Assembly (NCBI GenBank): GCA_016794565.1
Contig: JAEUHQ010000206.1
Coordinates: 1 to 46,245 of the forward strand
DNA: 46,245 nt
DNA from: Planctomycetota bacterium
GTDB taxonomy: Bacteria > Planctomycetota > UBA1135 > UBA2386
Direction: 5' to 3'
The notes under the pieces were generated by a model. That model worked only from the letters and a program-made list of their open reading frames with translations, was not told where the DNA came from and made no database searches. The translations under genes were made by a program, and so were the position numbers. Numbering within the stretch: the stretch's first letter is position 1; every line of letters begins with the position of its first letter. Positions 8,034 to 15,956 of this stretch are shown here, one piece after another.

Positions 8034-8594
8034 ATGGCCAAGCCCGCCGAGGAATACCAACCGGACCCGGTCACGATGGTCGCGTACCACCGTGCGCTCG
8101 CGGAGCACGCGGACGGGCTCAAGACCTACGCGACCCGGCTCCTCGGCGACTCGATCGCGGCAGAAGACGTGGCGCAAGACGCCTTCCTGGCCCTCTACCG
8201 CCACCTCAACCAGGTGCCCACCGCGGCCTACCGGCCTTGGCTGTTCCGGGTCGCGCGCAACCTCTGCCTCGACCAACTGCGCCGGCGCAAGTTCAAGCTC
8301 AGCCTGTTCCGCGATCTGCAGAAGGACGACGACCAGCCGTTCGTCCCGGGCGACGCCGACGCGGTGCAACCCGACCAGATCGCCGAGACACGCGAGGCGA
8401 ACGCCGCGATCGAGCACGCGATCGGGGAGCTTCCGATGAAGTTCCGGGAGGCCTTCCTCCTCTGCGAAGTCGAAGGCCTCAGCTACGAGGACGCTGCGGC
8501 CGTGATGGGCTGCCCCGTCAAGACGGTTTCGACTCGCCTGTTCCGTGCGCGCCAGCGCTTCAAGTCGCTGGTGAGCCGCCTGATCAAGGTCTGA
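8034..8594 (+). CDS. ECF-family RNA polymerase sigma factor
   Basis: The 186-aa protein has sigma region 2 (LKTYATRLLGDSIAAEDVAQDAFLALYRHL, then PWLFRVARNLCLDQLRRR) and region 4 (ELPMKFREAFLLCEVEGLSYEDAAAVMGCPVKTVSTRLFRARQ), with no regions 1 or 3. It would direct RNA polymerase to envelope-stress-type promoters when its anti-sigma releases it. The ATG at 8034 fits family length; longer upstream frames run into the divergent gene. The anti-sigma gene starts 9 bases after its stop, so the two are one operon. Confidence 0.95.
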   Translation: MAKPAEEYQPDPVTMVAYHRALAEHADGLKTYATRLLGDSIAAEDVAQDAFLALYRHLNQVPTAAYRPWLFRVARNLCLDQLRRRKFKLSLFRDLQKDDDQPFVPGDADAVQPDQIAETREANAAIEHAIGELPMKFREAFLLCEVEGLSYEDAAAVMGCPVKTVSTRLFRARQRFKSLVSRLIKV

Positions 8595-8603
8595 TCCATT
8601 CCG

Positions 8604-9758
8604 ATGAACTGCAACACCTGCCGCTACGAGTTGTCGCTGTGCCTCGACGGACGCCTCGCGTCCGGCCGCCGCGCGCTCGTGATGCAGCACGTCGATGCGT
8701 GCGAAGCGTGCACGACGTTCTGGAACGAACTGCAGGCGGCGCAGCGCCTCGTTCTCGTGCTGCCGAGCCAGGAGGTCGGTGAAGACTTCCGCGACCAGCT
8801 GTGGGAACGCATCCGTTCGGGTGAAGGGACGCCCGACGCCGTGTTTCACGAACCCGTGCCGATGCTGACGAAGGCGCGCTACGCGCTCACGGGTGCCGCC
8901 GCAGCGGCGGCCGTGCTGCTGTGCGCGACGTGGCTGCGCACCCCGACGAATCCCCCGGCGCGGACCGAGGGGCCGGTCGCGGACGTGCAGGCTCCGGACA
9001 ACGGCACGAGCAACCGCGTCATCGGCGGACCGGACGCGCGACTCGCGTCGACGAACGACGATGTCCCGCGGCTCGACGACAACCCGTTGCTCGCTTCCGC
9101 GCAGCGTCTCACGACCGATGTGTTCGCACTCGAAGCGGCTCGCCAGATGGAACGGCGCCACGCAACAGTGCACCTCGCCATGCGTCGCATCGACGACGAC
9201 ACGACGAACAAGGACACCGCCGTCGAACAGGCGCTGACGAACGCCGACGAGTTCCTGACCTTCGGCGAGTGCCTGCTCGACCTGCGCGACCGCAAGCAGC
9301 TCATCTTCGACGAGCCCGATGTCGAAGCAGATCTCCGCTTCGCCGTGCGGATGCTCGGCCGCAGCAACCTGCACCGCCGCGATGTGACGACCGTGCGGGA
9401 CGTGGTCGGCCCGGCGATGCAGAGCGCGCTGCTCGGCCGCGTTTCGAGCACGATCTCGCTGAAGGCACTCGACCCACGGCGCGAGCGCGACGTCCTCGTG
9501 CAGCTGAATGCGCAGCGGCCGGAGGTGTTCCGGATGCTGTTCTTCGTGTTCGGTTCGGACGACGACCTCCGCGACCCGACGTTCCTGCGCCGCGGTCCGA
9601 CGTTCGTTCTCGACGACACGTGTGGCCCGAGCTGGGTCGCACCGCGCAGCGAGGTCGAGGCACGCGAAATGTGGAACCGCGCACTGCAGAGCAGGGGGAA
9701 CGGGCCCGGCCGATCGGTGGACGTACGGATCCAGGTCCAGACCAACCTGCCCCGATAG
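8604..9758 (+). CDS. Zinc-finger anti-sigma factor with large exported domain
   Basis: The 384-aa protein begins with a short cysteine-rich domain holding the ZAS signature HxxxCxxC (His29, Cys33, Cys36), preceded by Cys3, Cys6 and Cys13. It is followed by one membrane segment (about 92-111, ARYALTG then Ala-rich to LLCATWL). The remaining roughly 270 residues lie outside the cytoplasm, are rich in Asp and Arg, have no recognised fold, and probably sense the signal. It should bind and hold the ECF sigma factor encoded 9 bases upstream. The outer domain is far longer than in typical RsrA/ChrR-type anti-sigmas. A 6-bp hairpin follows the stop. Confidence 0.88.
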   Translation: MNCNTCRYELSLCLDGRLASGRRALVMQHVDACEACTTFWNELQAAQRLVLVLPSQEVGEDFRDQLWERIRSGEGTPDAVFHEPVPMLTKARYALTGAAAAAAVLLCATWLRTPTNPPARTEGPVADVQAPDNGTSNRVIGGPDARLASTNDDVPRLDDNPLLASAQRLTTDVFALEAARQMERRHATVHLAMRRIDDDTTNKDTAVEQALTNADEFLTFGECLLDLRDRKQLIFDEPDVEADLRFAVRMLGRSNLHRRDVTTVRDVVGPAMQSALLGRVSSTISLKALDPRRERDVLVQLNAQRPEVFRMLFFVFGSDDDLRDPTFLRRGPTFVLDDTCGPSWVAPRSEVEAREMWNRALQSRGNGPGRSVDVRIQVQTNLPR

Positions 9759-9767
9759 CGCGGCCAC

Positions 9768-9785
9768 CCGGGCCACACCGCCCGG
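9768..9785 (+). terminator. Terminator-like hairpin after the anti-sigma gene
   Basis: CCGGGC (9768-9773) pairs perfectly with GCCCGG (9780-9785) across a 6-base loop, 10 bases after the stop codon. There is no T-tract, so intrinsic termination is uncertain. Confidence 0.4.
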
Positions 9786-9898
9786 TCCGCCCCTGAATGC
9801 CGCAGGCGGTCTGGGTCCCACGGTGACCGAAATGCCCGTGGCGGTAGCATGCGCCGGCTCCGCAGGCTATCCCTCGGCGACATCCTCGCCGCCATCCG

Positions 9899-11662
9899 AT
9901 GATCCCACTGCTCCTGGCCGTTCTCTGCTGCCCCGATCCTGCGACCCGTCCCGCGCAGCCCCTCGCGACCGCCGTTGCCATCCCGGTCGCCGACGACAAG
10001 CCTCTGAAGGCGCTCGACGGCTGGATGAAGCTCTATCGCACCACCAAGATCGAGTTCCTGTCGAAGCAGAACATCGTGAAGGACTCCTTCGCGGTGAAGT
10101 TCGGGCTCGTGCCGAAGGGGGGAGTCGGCGAGATCCGCTGGGAGAAAGACCTCGAGATCATTCTCGACGCCGTGGCGAAGCTCGACACCGCCGAGGCGGC
10201 GGTCGCGCTGCTCGGTGTCGCGGCGATCGGTTTCGACGCGGGCCCCTACGTAGTCGGCATGTCGCCGGGCTCCGTGCGGGCCGCCGGTGAAGGCGCGATC
10301 CGCAAGCTCTCGTCCTCCGCGGCGAAGGACGAGATCGCCAAGGCCGCGCGCGGCGAAGTGAAGGTCGAGAAGGCAATGGCCGTTGCCGTTCAGGCTGCTG
10401 CCACGCGGTGCATCGGCCTGCTCGGCGATCGCACCGCCCGGCCGGCGCTCGAGGGTCTGCTCGCGGACAAGAACGAACTGGTCCGCGCGAACGCCGCGGA
10501 GGCGCTCGCGGCACTCGGCGACGAGGCGGCAGCCACGGCGCTCGTGAACTCGCTGGAACGCGACACCTCCGATTCGGTCCTGATGAGCGTCGCGCAGGCG
10601 CTGCGCACGTTGTTCGCGAAGTACGTGACGGGCGCGGCACCGGCGACGGACGCCCCGAAGGATGCCGCGGCGCCGAAGACCACCGACCTGCCGGAGAGCA
10701 TCCGCCTGGCCGTTCGCGCTGGCATCAAGGCGCTCGGGCGCACGACGTGGCGTGCGGACATGGCGATCGTGCGACTGCTCGACGAGTTCCGTTCGCTCGA
10801 GACGGTGCCGGCCCTGATCGGGATGCTGGAACGCTTCCACGCGCACCCGGAAGAAGTGAAGTCCGGCAAGCTTTCGGGCCTGCTGCAGTTCCAGATCCAC
10901 GAACTGCTCGTCAGCATGACGGGCGCGGTGATCCCGGCAGACCAGCCGGACAAGTGGCGCGAACTCTGGGAGCGCGAGAAGGACTCGATCCAGGTCACGC
11001 AGAAGCACGAACCGAAGGGCGGCCCGGCGACGACGGTCGCGAGCAGCTTCTGCGGCATCCCTGTCCAGGGCACGCGCGTCGTGTTCCTGCTCGACCTGTC
11101 GGGCAGCATGGACTGGCGCTGCCAGAAGGACCAGACGAAGGACGGGCTCACGGGACTCGCCTACGCGCAGCAGGAGCTGCGGCGAGCCGCGGGCGCGCTC
11201 GCGCCGAACGCGCAGTTCACGCTCGTGACCTTCAACGGGGATCAGAAGGCGGAGGTGTGGAGCAAGGAGATGGTCGCGGCGAGCGAGAAGAACCGCGACC
11301 GCTTCCTCAAGCACGTGGACGGCCTCAAGGCGCGCGGCGGCACGAACCTCTGGGGCGGTCTCCAGGAATCCCTCAAGATCAAGTCGCTCAGTGCAGGCAG
11401 TCGCTACGAGAGCAACGTCGACGAACTGTTCGTGCTGTCGGACGGCGGACCGTCGGTCGGGGACGTCATCGATCCGATCGAGATCCTGCGACTCGTGAAG
11501 GAGAGCAACAAGTTCGCGAACGTCCGCATCAACACGATCTTCCTCAACACGGTGCAGCCGCCGAACCAGACGTTCGCGCCGATGGACCACATGACCATCA
11601 CGGCTTCGGAGCTGATGAAGCGAATGGCGGAACAGAACGGCGGCACGTTCAAGGAACTGTGA
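9899..11662 (+). CDS. Exported HEAT-repeat and von Willebrand A domain protein
   Basis: The 587-aa protein starts with a short hydrophobic leader (MIPLLLAVLCC), either a signal peptide or a lipoprotein signal. Residues about 85-340 are HEAT-like helical pairs (for example RPALEGLLADKNELVRANAAEALAALGDEAAATAL). Residues 392 to the end form a VWA domain with an intact MIDAS: DLSGS at 399-403, GGTNLWGG for the threonine and LSDGG for the second aspartate. A TG...W..LW segment at about 341-358 links the two. VWA domains bind protein partners through Mg2+; a scaffold role in the periplasm is inferred. It lies 140 bases after the anti-sigma gene and may be read separately. Confidence 0.85.
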   Translation: MIPLLLAVLCCPDPATRPAQPLATAVAIPVADDKPLKALDGWMKLYRTTKIEFLSKQNIVKDSFAVKFGLVPKGGVGEIRWEKDLEIILDAVAKLDTAEAAVALLGVAAIGFDAGPYVVGMSPGSVRAAGEGAIRKLSSSAAKDEIAKAARGEVKVEKAMAVAVQAAATRCIGLLGDRTARPALEGLLADKNELVRANAAEALAALGDEAAATALVNSLERDTSDSVLMSVAQALRTLFAKYVTGAAPATDAPKDAAAPKTTDLPESIRLAVRAGIKALGRTTWRADMAIVRLLDEFRSLETVPALIGMLERFHAHPEEVKSGKLSGLLQFQIHELLVSMTGAVIPADQPDKWRELWEREKDSIQVTQKHEPKGGPATTVASSFCGIPVQGTRVVFLLDLSGSMDWRCQKDQTKDGLTGLAYAQQELRRAAGALAPNAQFTLVTFNGDQKAEVWSKEMVAASEKNRDRFLKHVDGLKARGGTNLWGGLQESLKIKSLSAGSRYESNVDELFVLSDGGPSVGDVIDPIEILRLVKESNKFANVRINTIFLNTVQPPNQTFAPMDHMTITASELMKRMAEQNGGTFKEL

Positions 11663-11680
11663 GCACCGCTCGCCACGCGG

Positions 11681-12025
11681 TCACGCGCCGCGCTTCTTCT
11701 TCGGCGGCGCGGACGGCGGCGGCGCTCCCCGCCGCAGCAGCGGTGCGCTGAGCGCGATCAGGCTGCCGGCGATCACCAGCACCCAGCCCGCCCGGTCCGA
11801 CTCCTTCAGCGCCTTCTCCGGTACCTCGGCCATCGCGAGCGCCATGCGCGTCTCTTCACCCTGGAATGCGAACGTCGCCTCGCCGATCGCCCGCCACAGG
11901 AAGAACGTGCGTTCGACCTCGTTCCGCATGTAGCGCGCCATCGCGACCTGCCCGTGCAGCACCAGCCCGGCGCCGATGACCACGCCCCCGAGCACCGCGA
12001 AGAACCATCGCACCAGCCGCAGCAT
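11681..12025 (-). CDS. Small two-helix membrane protein
   Basis: The 114-aa protein has two predicted membrane segments, near residues 5-27 (VRWFFAVLGGVVIGAGLVLHG) and 80-98 (GWVLVIAGSLIALSAPLL). A charged middle and a Pro/Lys-rich tail (SAPPKKKRGA) accompany them. No family is recognised. A hexamer TACCGT ends 8 bases before the ATG. It converges on the HEAT-VWA gene and lies just downstream of the VIT-VWA gene on the same strand, 33 bases away. Confidence 0.7.
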   Translation of the reverse strand: MLRLVRWFFAVLGGVVIGAGLVLHGQVAMARYMRNEVERTFFLWRAIGEATFAFQGEETRMALAMAEVPEKALKESDRAGWVLVIAGSLIALSAPLLRRGAPPPSAPPKKKRGA

Positions 12026-12033
12026 GGTCGCCG

Positions 12034-12039
12034 ACGGTA
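12034..12039 (-). promoter_or_regulatory. Putative -10 hexamer (leaderless type) of the small membrane protein gene
   Basis: Minus-strand TACCGT ends 8 bases before the ATG at 12025. A GTGACC lies 17 bases further upstream as a possible -35. There is no Shine-Dalgarno sequence. Confidence 0.45.
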
Positions 12040-12058
12040 GCGCGCGGCGCGGCGCCGG

Positions 12059-14287
12059 TCACTTCACGACCGGCGCCGGAGCCGCGGGCTTGCAGCGCAC
12101 GATGCGCGTGCCGTCGCGGAACACGATTCGTTCGCCGAGGGCGAGCACGTCGCGCAACGACGGGTTGGCTTTCAGCATCGCGAAGTAGCCATCGCTGAAC
12201 GCCTCGATCTCGACGGCCTGCTTCTGCCAGTCGGCGGGCAACCCCTGTTCGACGAGCTCGTCGCCCACGACGACGAACACGCGACCCGCCGCGCGGCGCA
12301 CGATCTCGCGATCCTTGCCGAGACTGTCCCTGCTCCATGAGCCGCCGAAGTCCTGCGCGGTCGCGGCGACACTCTCTTCGACCGCCTCGGCACCGGTTCG
12401 GGCGCGCCCCAGCAGCGCGAGGTCCTTCGCCGAGCCGCGACCCCCGGCAACCTTGCCGGCAGCGGGATCGGCCGACGGAGCGAGCGCACTCGGCCCGCCG
12501 ACGAAGCCGCGGTCGCGGCCACCCGCGAGACGCTCACTCTCTTCGACGATCAGCTGGGAGGTGTACGGCGTGACGATGCCGTACTGCGTCGCGAGACGGC
12601 GCACCTCGTCGACGAGTTCGGGTTTCGCTCCGCTGCGACGGATCGCGTCGAGCAGGGACGCGACGTGCTGTCGGGCCCACAGGGTCTGCACGAACGTGTT
12701 CTGCTCCGCAGCCTTCGGGAAGTCGACGACGAACACGAACTCCCGGTCCACGCCGGCCTGCTTGCCACGCACGCGAACCGTCTGTTGTCCCGAACTCCGG
12801 TAGCGACCGACCACCTGCATCATCTCGCCGCAGAACAGGTCGCGCGTGCTCGTCGGGTGCACGTCGAAGGAGTCGAGCCCGTCGCAACGAACCTCGACGT
12901 CGGTGAGTGCCGGCTGCGAGATCTTCTGGCACAACGCGTCGACCTTGGCCTCGATCTTCTCCTGGTTGCGCACGAAGTCGCGAGTGCCTCGGTGCTGCTG
13001 CACGAGGTCGTCGATCAGGCGAACGTCGATCTCGTCGCCGACGCCGAGGGCGAAGACGCGTGTGGACCGCGCATCGACGCGCTTCGTGAGATCGAGGATC
13101 TGGCCGGGATCGGTGACCCCCATCGTCGGCTGCCCGTCGGTCACGAACACGATCTGCGGCAGGAACACGGCGCCGTCGTCGCCGCTCGGCATCGCCGCTT
13201 CGAGCGCTTGTTGCAGCGCGCCGCTGATGTTCGTACCACCGAGCGCCGTGAGCGTGTCGACCTTGCGCAACGCCGCGTCGACGTTCGCCGACGTCGCCGG
13301 CAGCGGCTTCTCGAAGAACGTCTGCACCGCCGACGCGAAGGTCACGACCTGGAACACGTCCTCCGGACGCAAGCTGCGCAAGAACGCCTTCACCGCCGCC
13401 TTCGCCTGCTCGATCTTCGCTCCCGCCATCGACCCCGACGTGTCGACCACGAACTGCACGCACCTCGGCTGCAGCTTCGCCGCGGTCAGCGAGCGCGGCG
13501 GCGACAGGAGCATCGTGAACCAGCCGGGCTCGCCCGGCCGCCGGTAGGGCAGCACGTGCAGGCCGAACTCCTGCTCGGCGAGGCCGTAGAGCACGCGCAG
13601 GTCGTCGAACCGGTCCACGCTTCCCTCCATCGTCACGGTCGCCTCGCACTCGCCCGAGCGGCGGATCTCCGCGTTGGCGTACGGCGTGAGGATCGTCGCA
13701 AGCGCGGTCGTCGACCTGATGCGCACGTCGACGCCAACCACACCCGGCACCGCGTCACCGTGGCGCGCAGCGCGCAGCGGCCAGGTCCATTCGTAGATGC
13801 CTCCCGTGGGCTGAAGCACCTGCCGCAGGCGAACGGTCACGCCGACGTCGCCGTTGGCGGGGATCGGGAAGATGCGCGCCCGCAGCAGCCCCTCGCCCGC
13901 GTACTCGAGCAGCCCCGGGTCGCGTCGTTGCCGGACGATCGACTCGTAGACCGAACGTGCGCGGTTCGCGTCCAGCACCTCCCCCGCGATCTCCTTGCCG
14001 CCGACGGTCATGGTGAATCCATCCGCGACCGCGCCGGCGGGCATCGGCAGGAACCACGTGCCCTCCGCGTCGCGCGTGCCGCCGTTGTGGAACACCTGGT
14101 CGATCGTGGTCGTCGCGACGCCGTCGACGACGTCGGCGTGGACCGCAGTGCGAACGATGGACACACCGCCCACGCCGCCTCGGGACGGCGGCTGCGCCTC
14201 GGGCCCCGTCGGCGGCCCCACGAGAAGCCCCTGGGCGGACAGGGGTGCGAGAAGGAAGAGACCGAGAACGAACTGCGTGCGAGCCAT
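12059..14287 (-). CDS. Secreted VIT and von Willebrand A domain protein
   Basis: The 742-aa protein has a signal peptide (residues 1-19, ending LSAQG). A VIT domain follows (about 40-165), with FHNGGTRDAEGTWFLPMPAGAVADGFTMTVGGKEI and the ANRARSVYESIVRQRRDPGLLEY block. The VWA domain starts near 275 with an intact MIDAS (DTSGS at 282-286, GGTNISGAL, VTDGQPT). The C-terminal third has the usual tail of this family (ATQYGIVTPYTSQLIVEESE). The architecture is that of inter-alpha-trypsin-inhibitor-heavy-chain-like bacterial proteins, thought to be extracytoplasmic adhesion or scaffold proteins. A GAGGG lies about 6 bases before the ATG and may serve as ribosome binding site. Confidence 0.92.
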   Translation of the reverse strand: MARTQFVLGLFLLAPLSAQGLLVGPPTGPEAQPPSRGGVGGVSIVRTAVHADVVDGVATTTIDQVFHNGGTRDAEGTWFLPMPAGAVADGFTMTVGGKEIAGEVLDANRARSVYESIVRQRRDPGLLEYAGEGLLRARIFPIPANGDVGVTVRLRQVLQPTGGIYEWTWPLRAARHGDAVPGVVGVDVRIRSTTALATILTPYANAEIRRSGECEATVTMEGSVDRFDDLRVLYGLAEQEFGLHVLPYRRPGEPGWFTMLLSPPRSLTAAKLQPRCVQFVVDTSGSMAGAKIEQAKAAVKAFLRSLRPEDVFQVVTFASAVQTFFEKPLPATSANVDAALRKVDTLTALGGTNISGALQQALEAAMPSGDDGAVFLPQIVFVTDGQPTMGVTDPGQILDLTKRVDARSTRVFALGVGDEIDVRLIDDLVQQHRGTRDFVRNQEKIEAKVDALCQKISQPALTDVEVRCDGLDSFDVHPTSTRDLFCGEMMQVVGRYRSSGQQTVRVRGKQAGVDREFVFVVDFPKAAEQNTFVQTLWARQHVASLLDAIRRSGAKPELVDEVRRLATQYGIVTPYTSQLIVEESERLAGGRDRGFVGGPSALAPSADPAAGKVAGGRGSAKDLALLGRARTGAEAVEESVAATAQDFGGSWSRDSLGKDREIVRRAAGRVFVVVGDELVEQGLPADWQKQAVEIEAFSDGYFAMLKANPSLRDVLALGERIVFRDGTRIVRCKPAAPAPVVK

Positions 14288-14408
14288 TGGAAACCCTCGT
14301 CGATTCGACCGCGCGCGAGGTCGCGTGCGTGCCGGGCCGCGGCCGAACGCCGCCGCTCGCGGCGAGGTTCCCGCCGGTTCCGAATCGAGAAGGCAGACCG
14401 CGCGTTCG

Positions 14409-15134
14409 TCAGTTCACCGGCAGCTTGCAGTCCTTGGCATCGAAGATCACTTCGAAGCGCGGCGCGAGCCGGCGCACGAGATCCTCGGGGGTCCGGATCT
14501 GCTCGCCGGTGACATGCGCGGTGACTTCGCGATCACCCGTCTTCTCGAGGTTGCGCGTCCACACGAGCACGTCCCCTGGCACGCGGAAGCGCACGACGAC
14601 GTCGAGCCCGGTCAGCGCCTTCTTCCGCTTCTGGAAGAAGCCCTCGGCCACCGGGTCGCTCGTGCCCCGCATCGCGTCCGCCTTCTCCCGGGCCTCGGTC
14701 CACGCCTGCTTGCCCTGCGGATAGAGAGTCAGTTTCGCGGTCCCTTCGCGCGGCCCCGGTGCCAGCACCCATTCCGCAGCGCTCCCGCACACCGGGCTCT
14801 TCTGCAGCGACGCGAAGTCGGCGAACGTCGCCTCGAGGTCGACCGTGCGGCGGCCGCCTTCCCGGCTCGTCGTGTGGCGCGCGAGTTCGAGCCCAGCCGC
14901 CTTCAGCTCCTTCGCGACGGATTCCTTGTCGAACACCGCGCTCGGGTTGGCCTTCGCGCCGAGCTGGGCGGCCGCGCTCGCCCGTTGGATCTCCGCGAGC
15001 GCGGCCTCCGACATCGTCAGTTTGACCGCCTGCTTGCCGCTGCCATCGGCGGACAGAGTGATCGTCTGCTCCATCTCGAGGCATCCGCCGCTCACGATGG
15101 CGAGGAGGAAGGCCGCCTGGATCCTTTTCCGCAT
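14409..15134 (-). CDS. Lipoprotein of unknown function, 241 aa
   Basis: The ATG at 15134 gives a lipoprotein signal (MRKRIQAAFLLAIVSGGC, Cys18 in SGGC); another in-frame ATG lies 8 codons upstream but adds no signal character. The mature part reads EMEQTITLSADGSGKQAVKLTMSE, which resembles small cell-surface lipoproteins that start with a QTITLxxDGSG strand. It has mixed alpha/beta composition and only two further cysteines. Its stop is 121 bases upstream of the VIT-VWA start on the same strand. It diverges from the HEAT-like gene at 15210. Function is unknown. Confidence 0.75.
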   Translation of the reverse strand: MRKRIQAAFLLAIVSGGCLEMEQTITLSADGSGKQAVKLTMSEAALAEIQRASAAAQLGAKANPSAVFDKESVAKELKAAGLELARHTTSREGGRRTVDLEATFADFASLQKSPVCGSAAEWVLAPGPREGTAKLTLYPQGKQAWTEAREKADAMRGTSDPVAEGFFQKRKKALTGLDVVVRFRVPGDVLVWTRNLEKTGDREVTAHVTGEQIRTPEDLVRRLAPRFEVIFDAKDCKLPVN

Positions 15135-15194
15135 GCCCGGATGATCGGCCGTTGGCATGGGCGCGCTGGAGCCGGCGTCGCCGGCCAGCTTCGC

Positions 15195-15200
15195 TATCAT
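15195..15200 (+). promoter_or_regulatory. Putative -10 hexamer (leaderless type) of the HEAT-like/CCA operon
   Basis: TATCAT ends 9 bases before the ATG at 15210, in the 75-base divergent gap. There is no Shine-Dalgarno sequence and no clear -35. Confidence 0.45.
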
Positions 15201-15209
15201 CGCGGCCCC

Positions 15210-15956
15210 ATGCTGGCCTGCCTGTTCGCTGTCGTTCTCGTCTGGCAAGAACCCGATCCGAAGCCTGCGCCAGCGCGGGCTCCCGACGCCGTGCCGGCGC
15301 CGAAGGTCGTCGAAGCGTGGGACGACAAGGTCGCCAAGGCCGCGGTCGACGCGTTCGCGGCGGCGATGAAGGGCTCCCCGTCGATGGCGCAGAAGAATCA
15401 GGCGCTCGAGGGACTCGCGACGGGATCCAACGCGCTGCTCGTGAAACCGCTCGCCGATGTCGCCGAGAAGGACAAGTCGCTGGTGATCCAGCGCCGCGCT
15501 GCGGAGCTGCTCGCGAACCAGCCGGTGAAGGCCGCGAACCCGGTCATACGCAAGCTGCTGAAGAGCGAACGACTCGCCGACAAGCCGTCCGTCGTCGGTG
15601 ACCTCGTGCGTGCGCTCGCGAAGTGCGGCTACGACGAGAAGCAGTGGAACGACGTGGCTGTGCTGCTCGAACGCGACTACCGACCCGAGTGCATCCCGCT
15701 GCACGAAGCCGTGCTCGAACTCGTCACGAAGCACAAGGAGCGGCAGGCGCTGCCGATGCTCCTCCGCAACATCGACGAACCGGCGCCGGACAACGAACAC
15801 GATGCGTCGAACCCGCCGAAGGAGTACTGGGAGGCGCGCTGGAAGTCGTGGTCGGCGTGGAAGGGGAAGGTGAAGGACGCCCTGTTCGCGATCACCGGCC
15901 AGCGCTTCAGCACCTCTGCCGAAGCCAAGACCTGGCTCGAGGCGAATCGGAAGTGA
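15210..15956 (+). CDS. Exported HEAT-like repeat protein
   Basis: The 248-aa protein has a very short hydrophobic start (MLACLFAVVLVWQ), probably a signal peptide, then a Pro/Ala linker. Helical repeats follow (SPSMAQKNQALEGLATGSNALLVKPLADV, SLVIQRRAAELLANQPVKAANPVIRKLL, KPSVVGDLVRALAKCG). The end, AITGQRFSTSAEAKTWLEANRK, repeats the TG...W pattern seen in the HEAT-VWA protein at 9899. It is probably a binding scaffold. Its stop codon overlaps the GTG of the nucleotidyltransferase gene (GTGA), so the two are coupled even though one is exported and the other should be cytoplasmic. Confidence 0.75.
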   Translation: MLACLFAVVLVWQEPDPKPAPARAPDAVPAPKVVEAWDDKVAKAAVDAFAAAMKGSPSMAQKNQALEGLATGSNALLVKPLADVAEKDKSLVIQRRAAELLANQPVKAANPVIRKLLKSERLADKPSVVGDLVRALAKCGYDEKQWNDVAVLLERDYRPECIPLHEAVLELVTKHKERQALPMLLRNIDEPAPDNEHDASNPPKEYWEARWKSWSAWKGKVKDALFAITGQRFSTSAEAKTWLEANRK

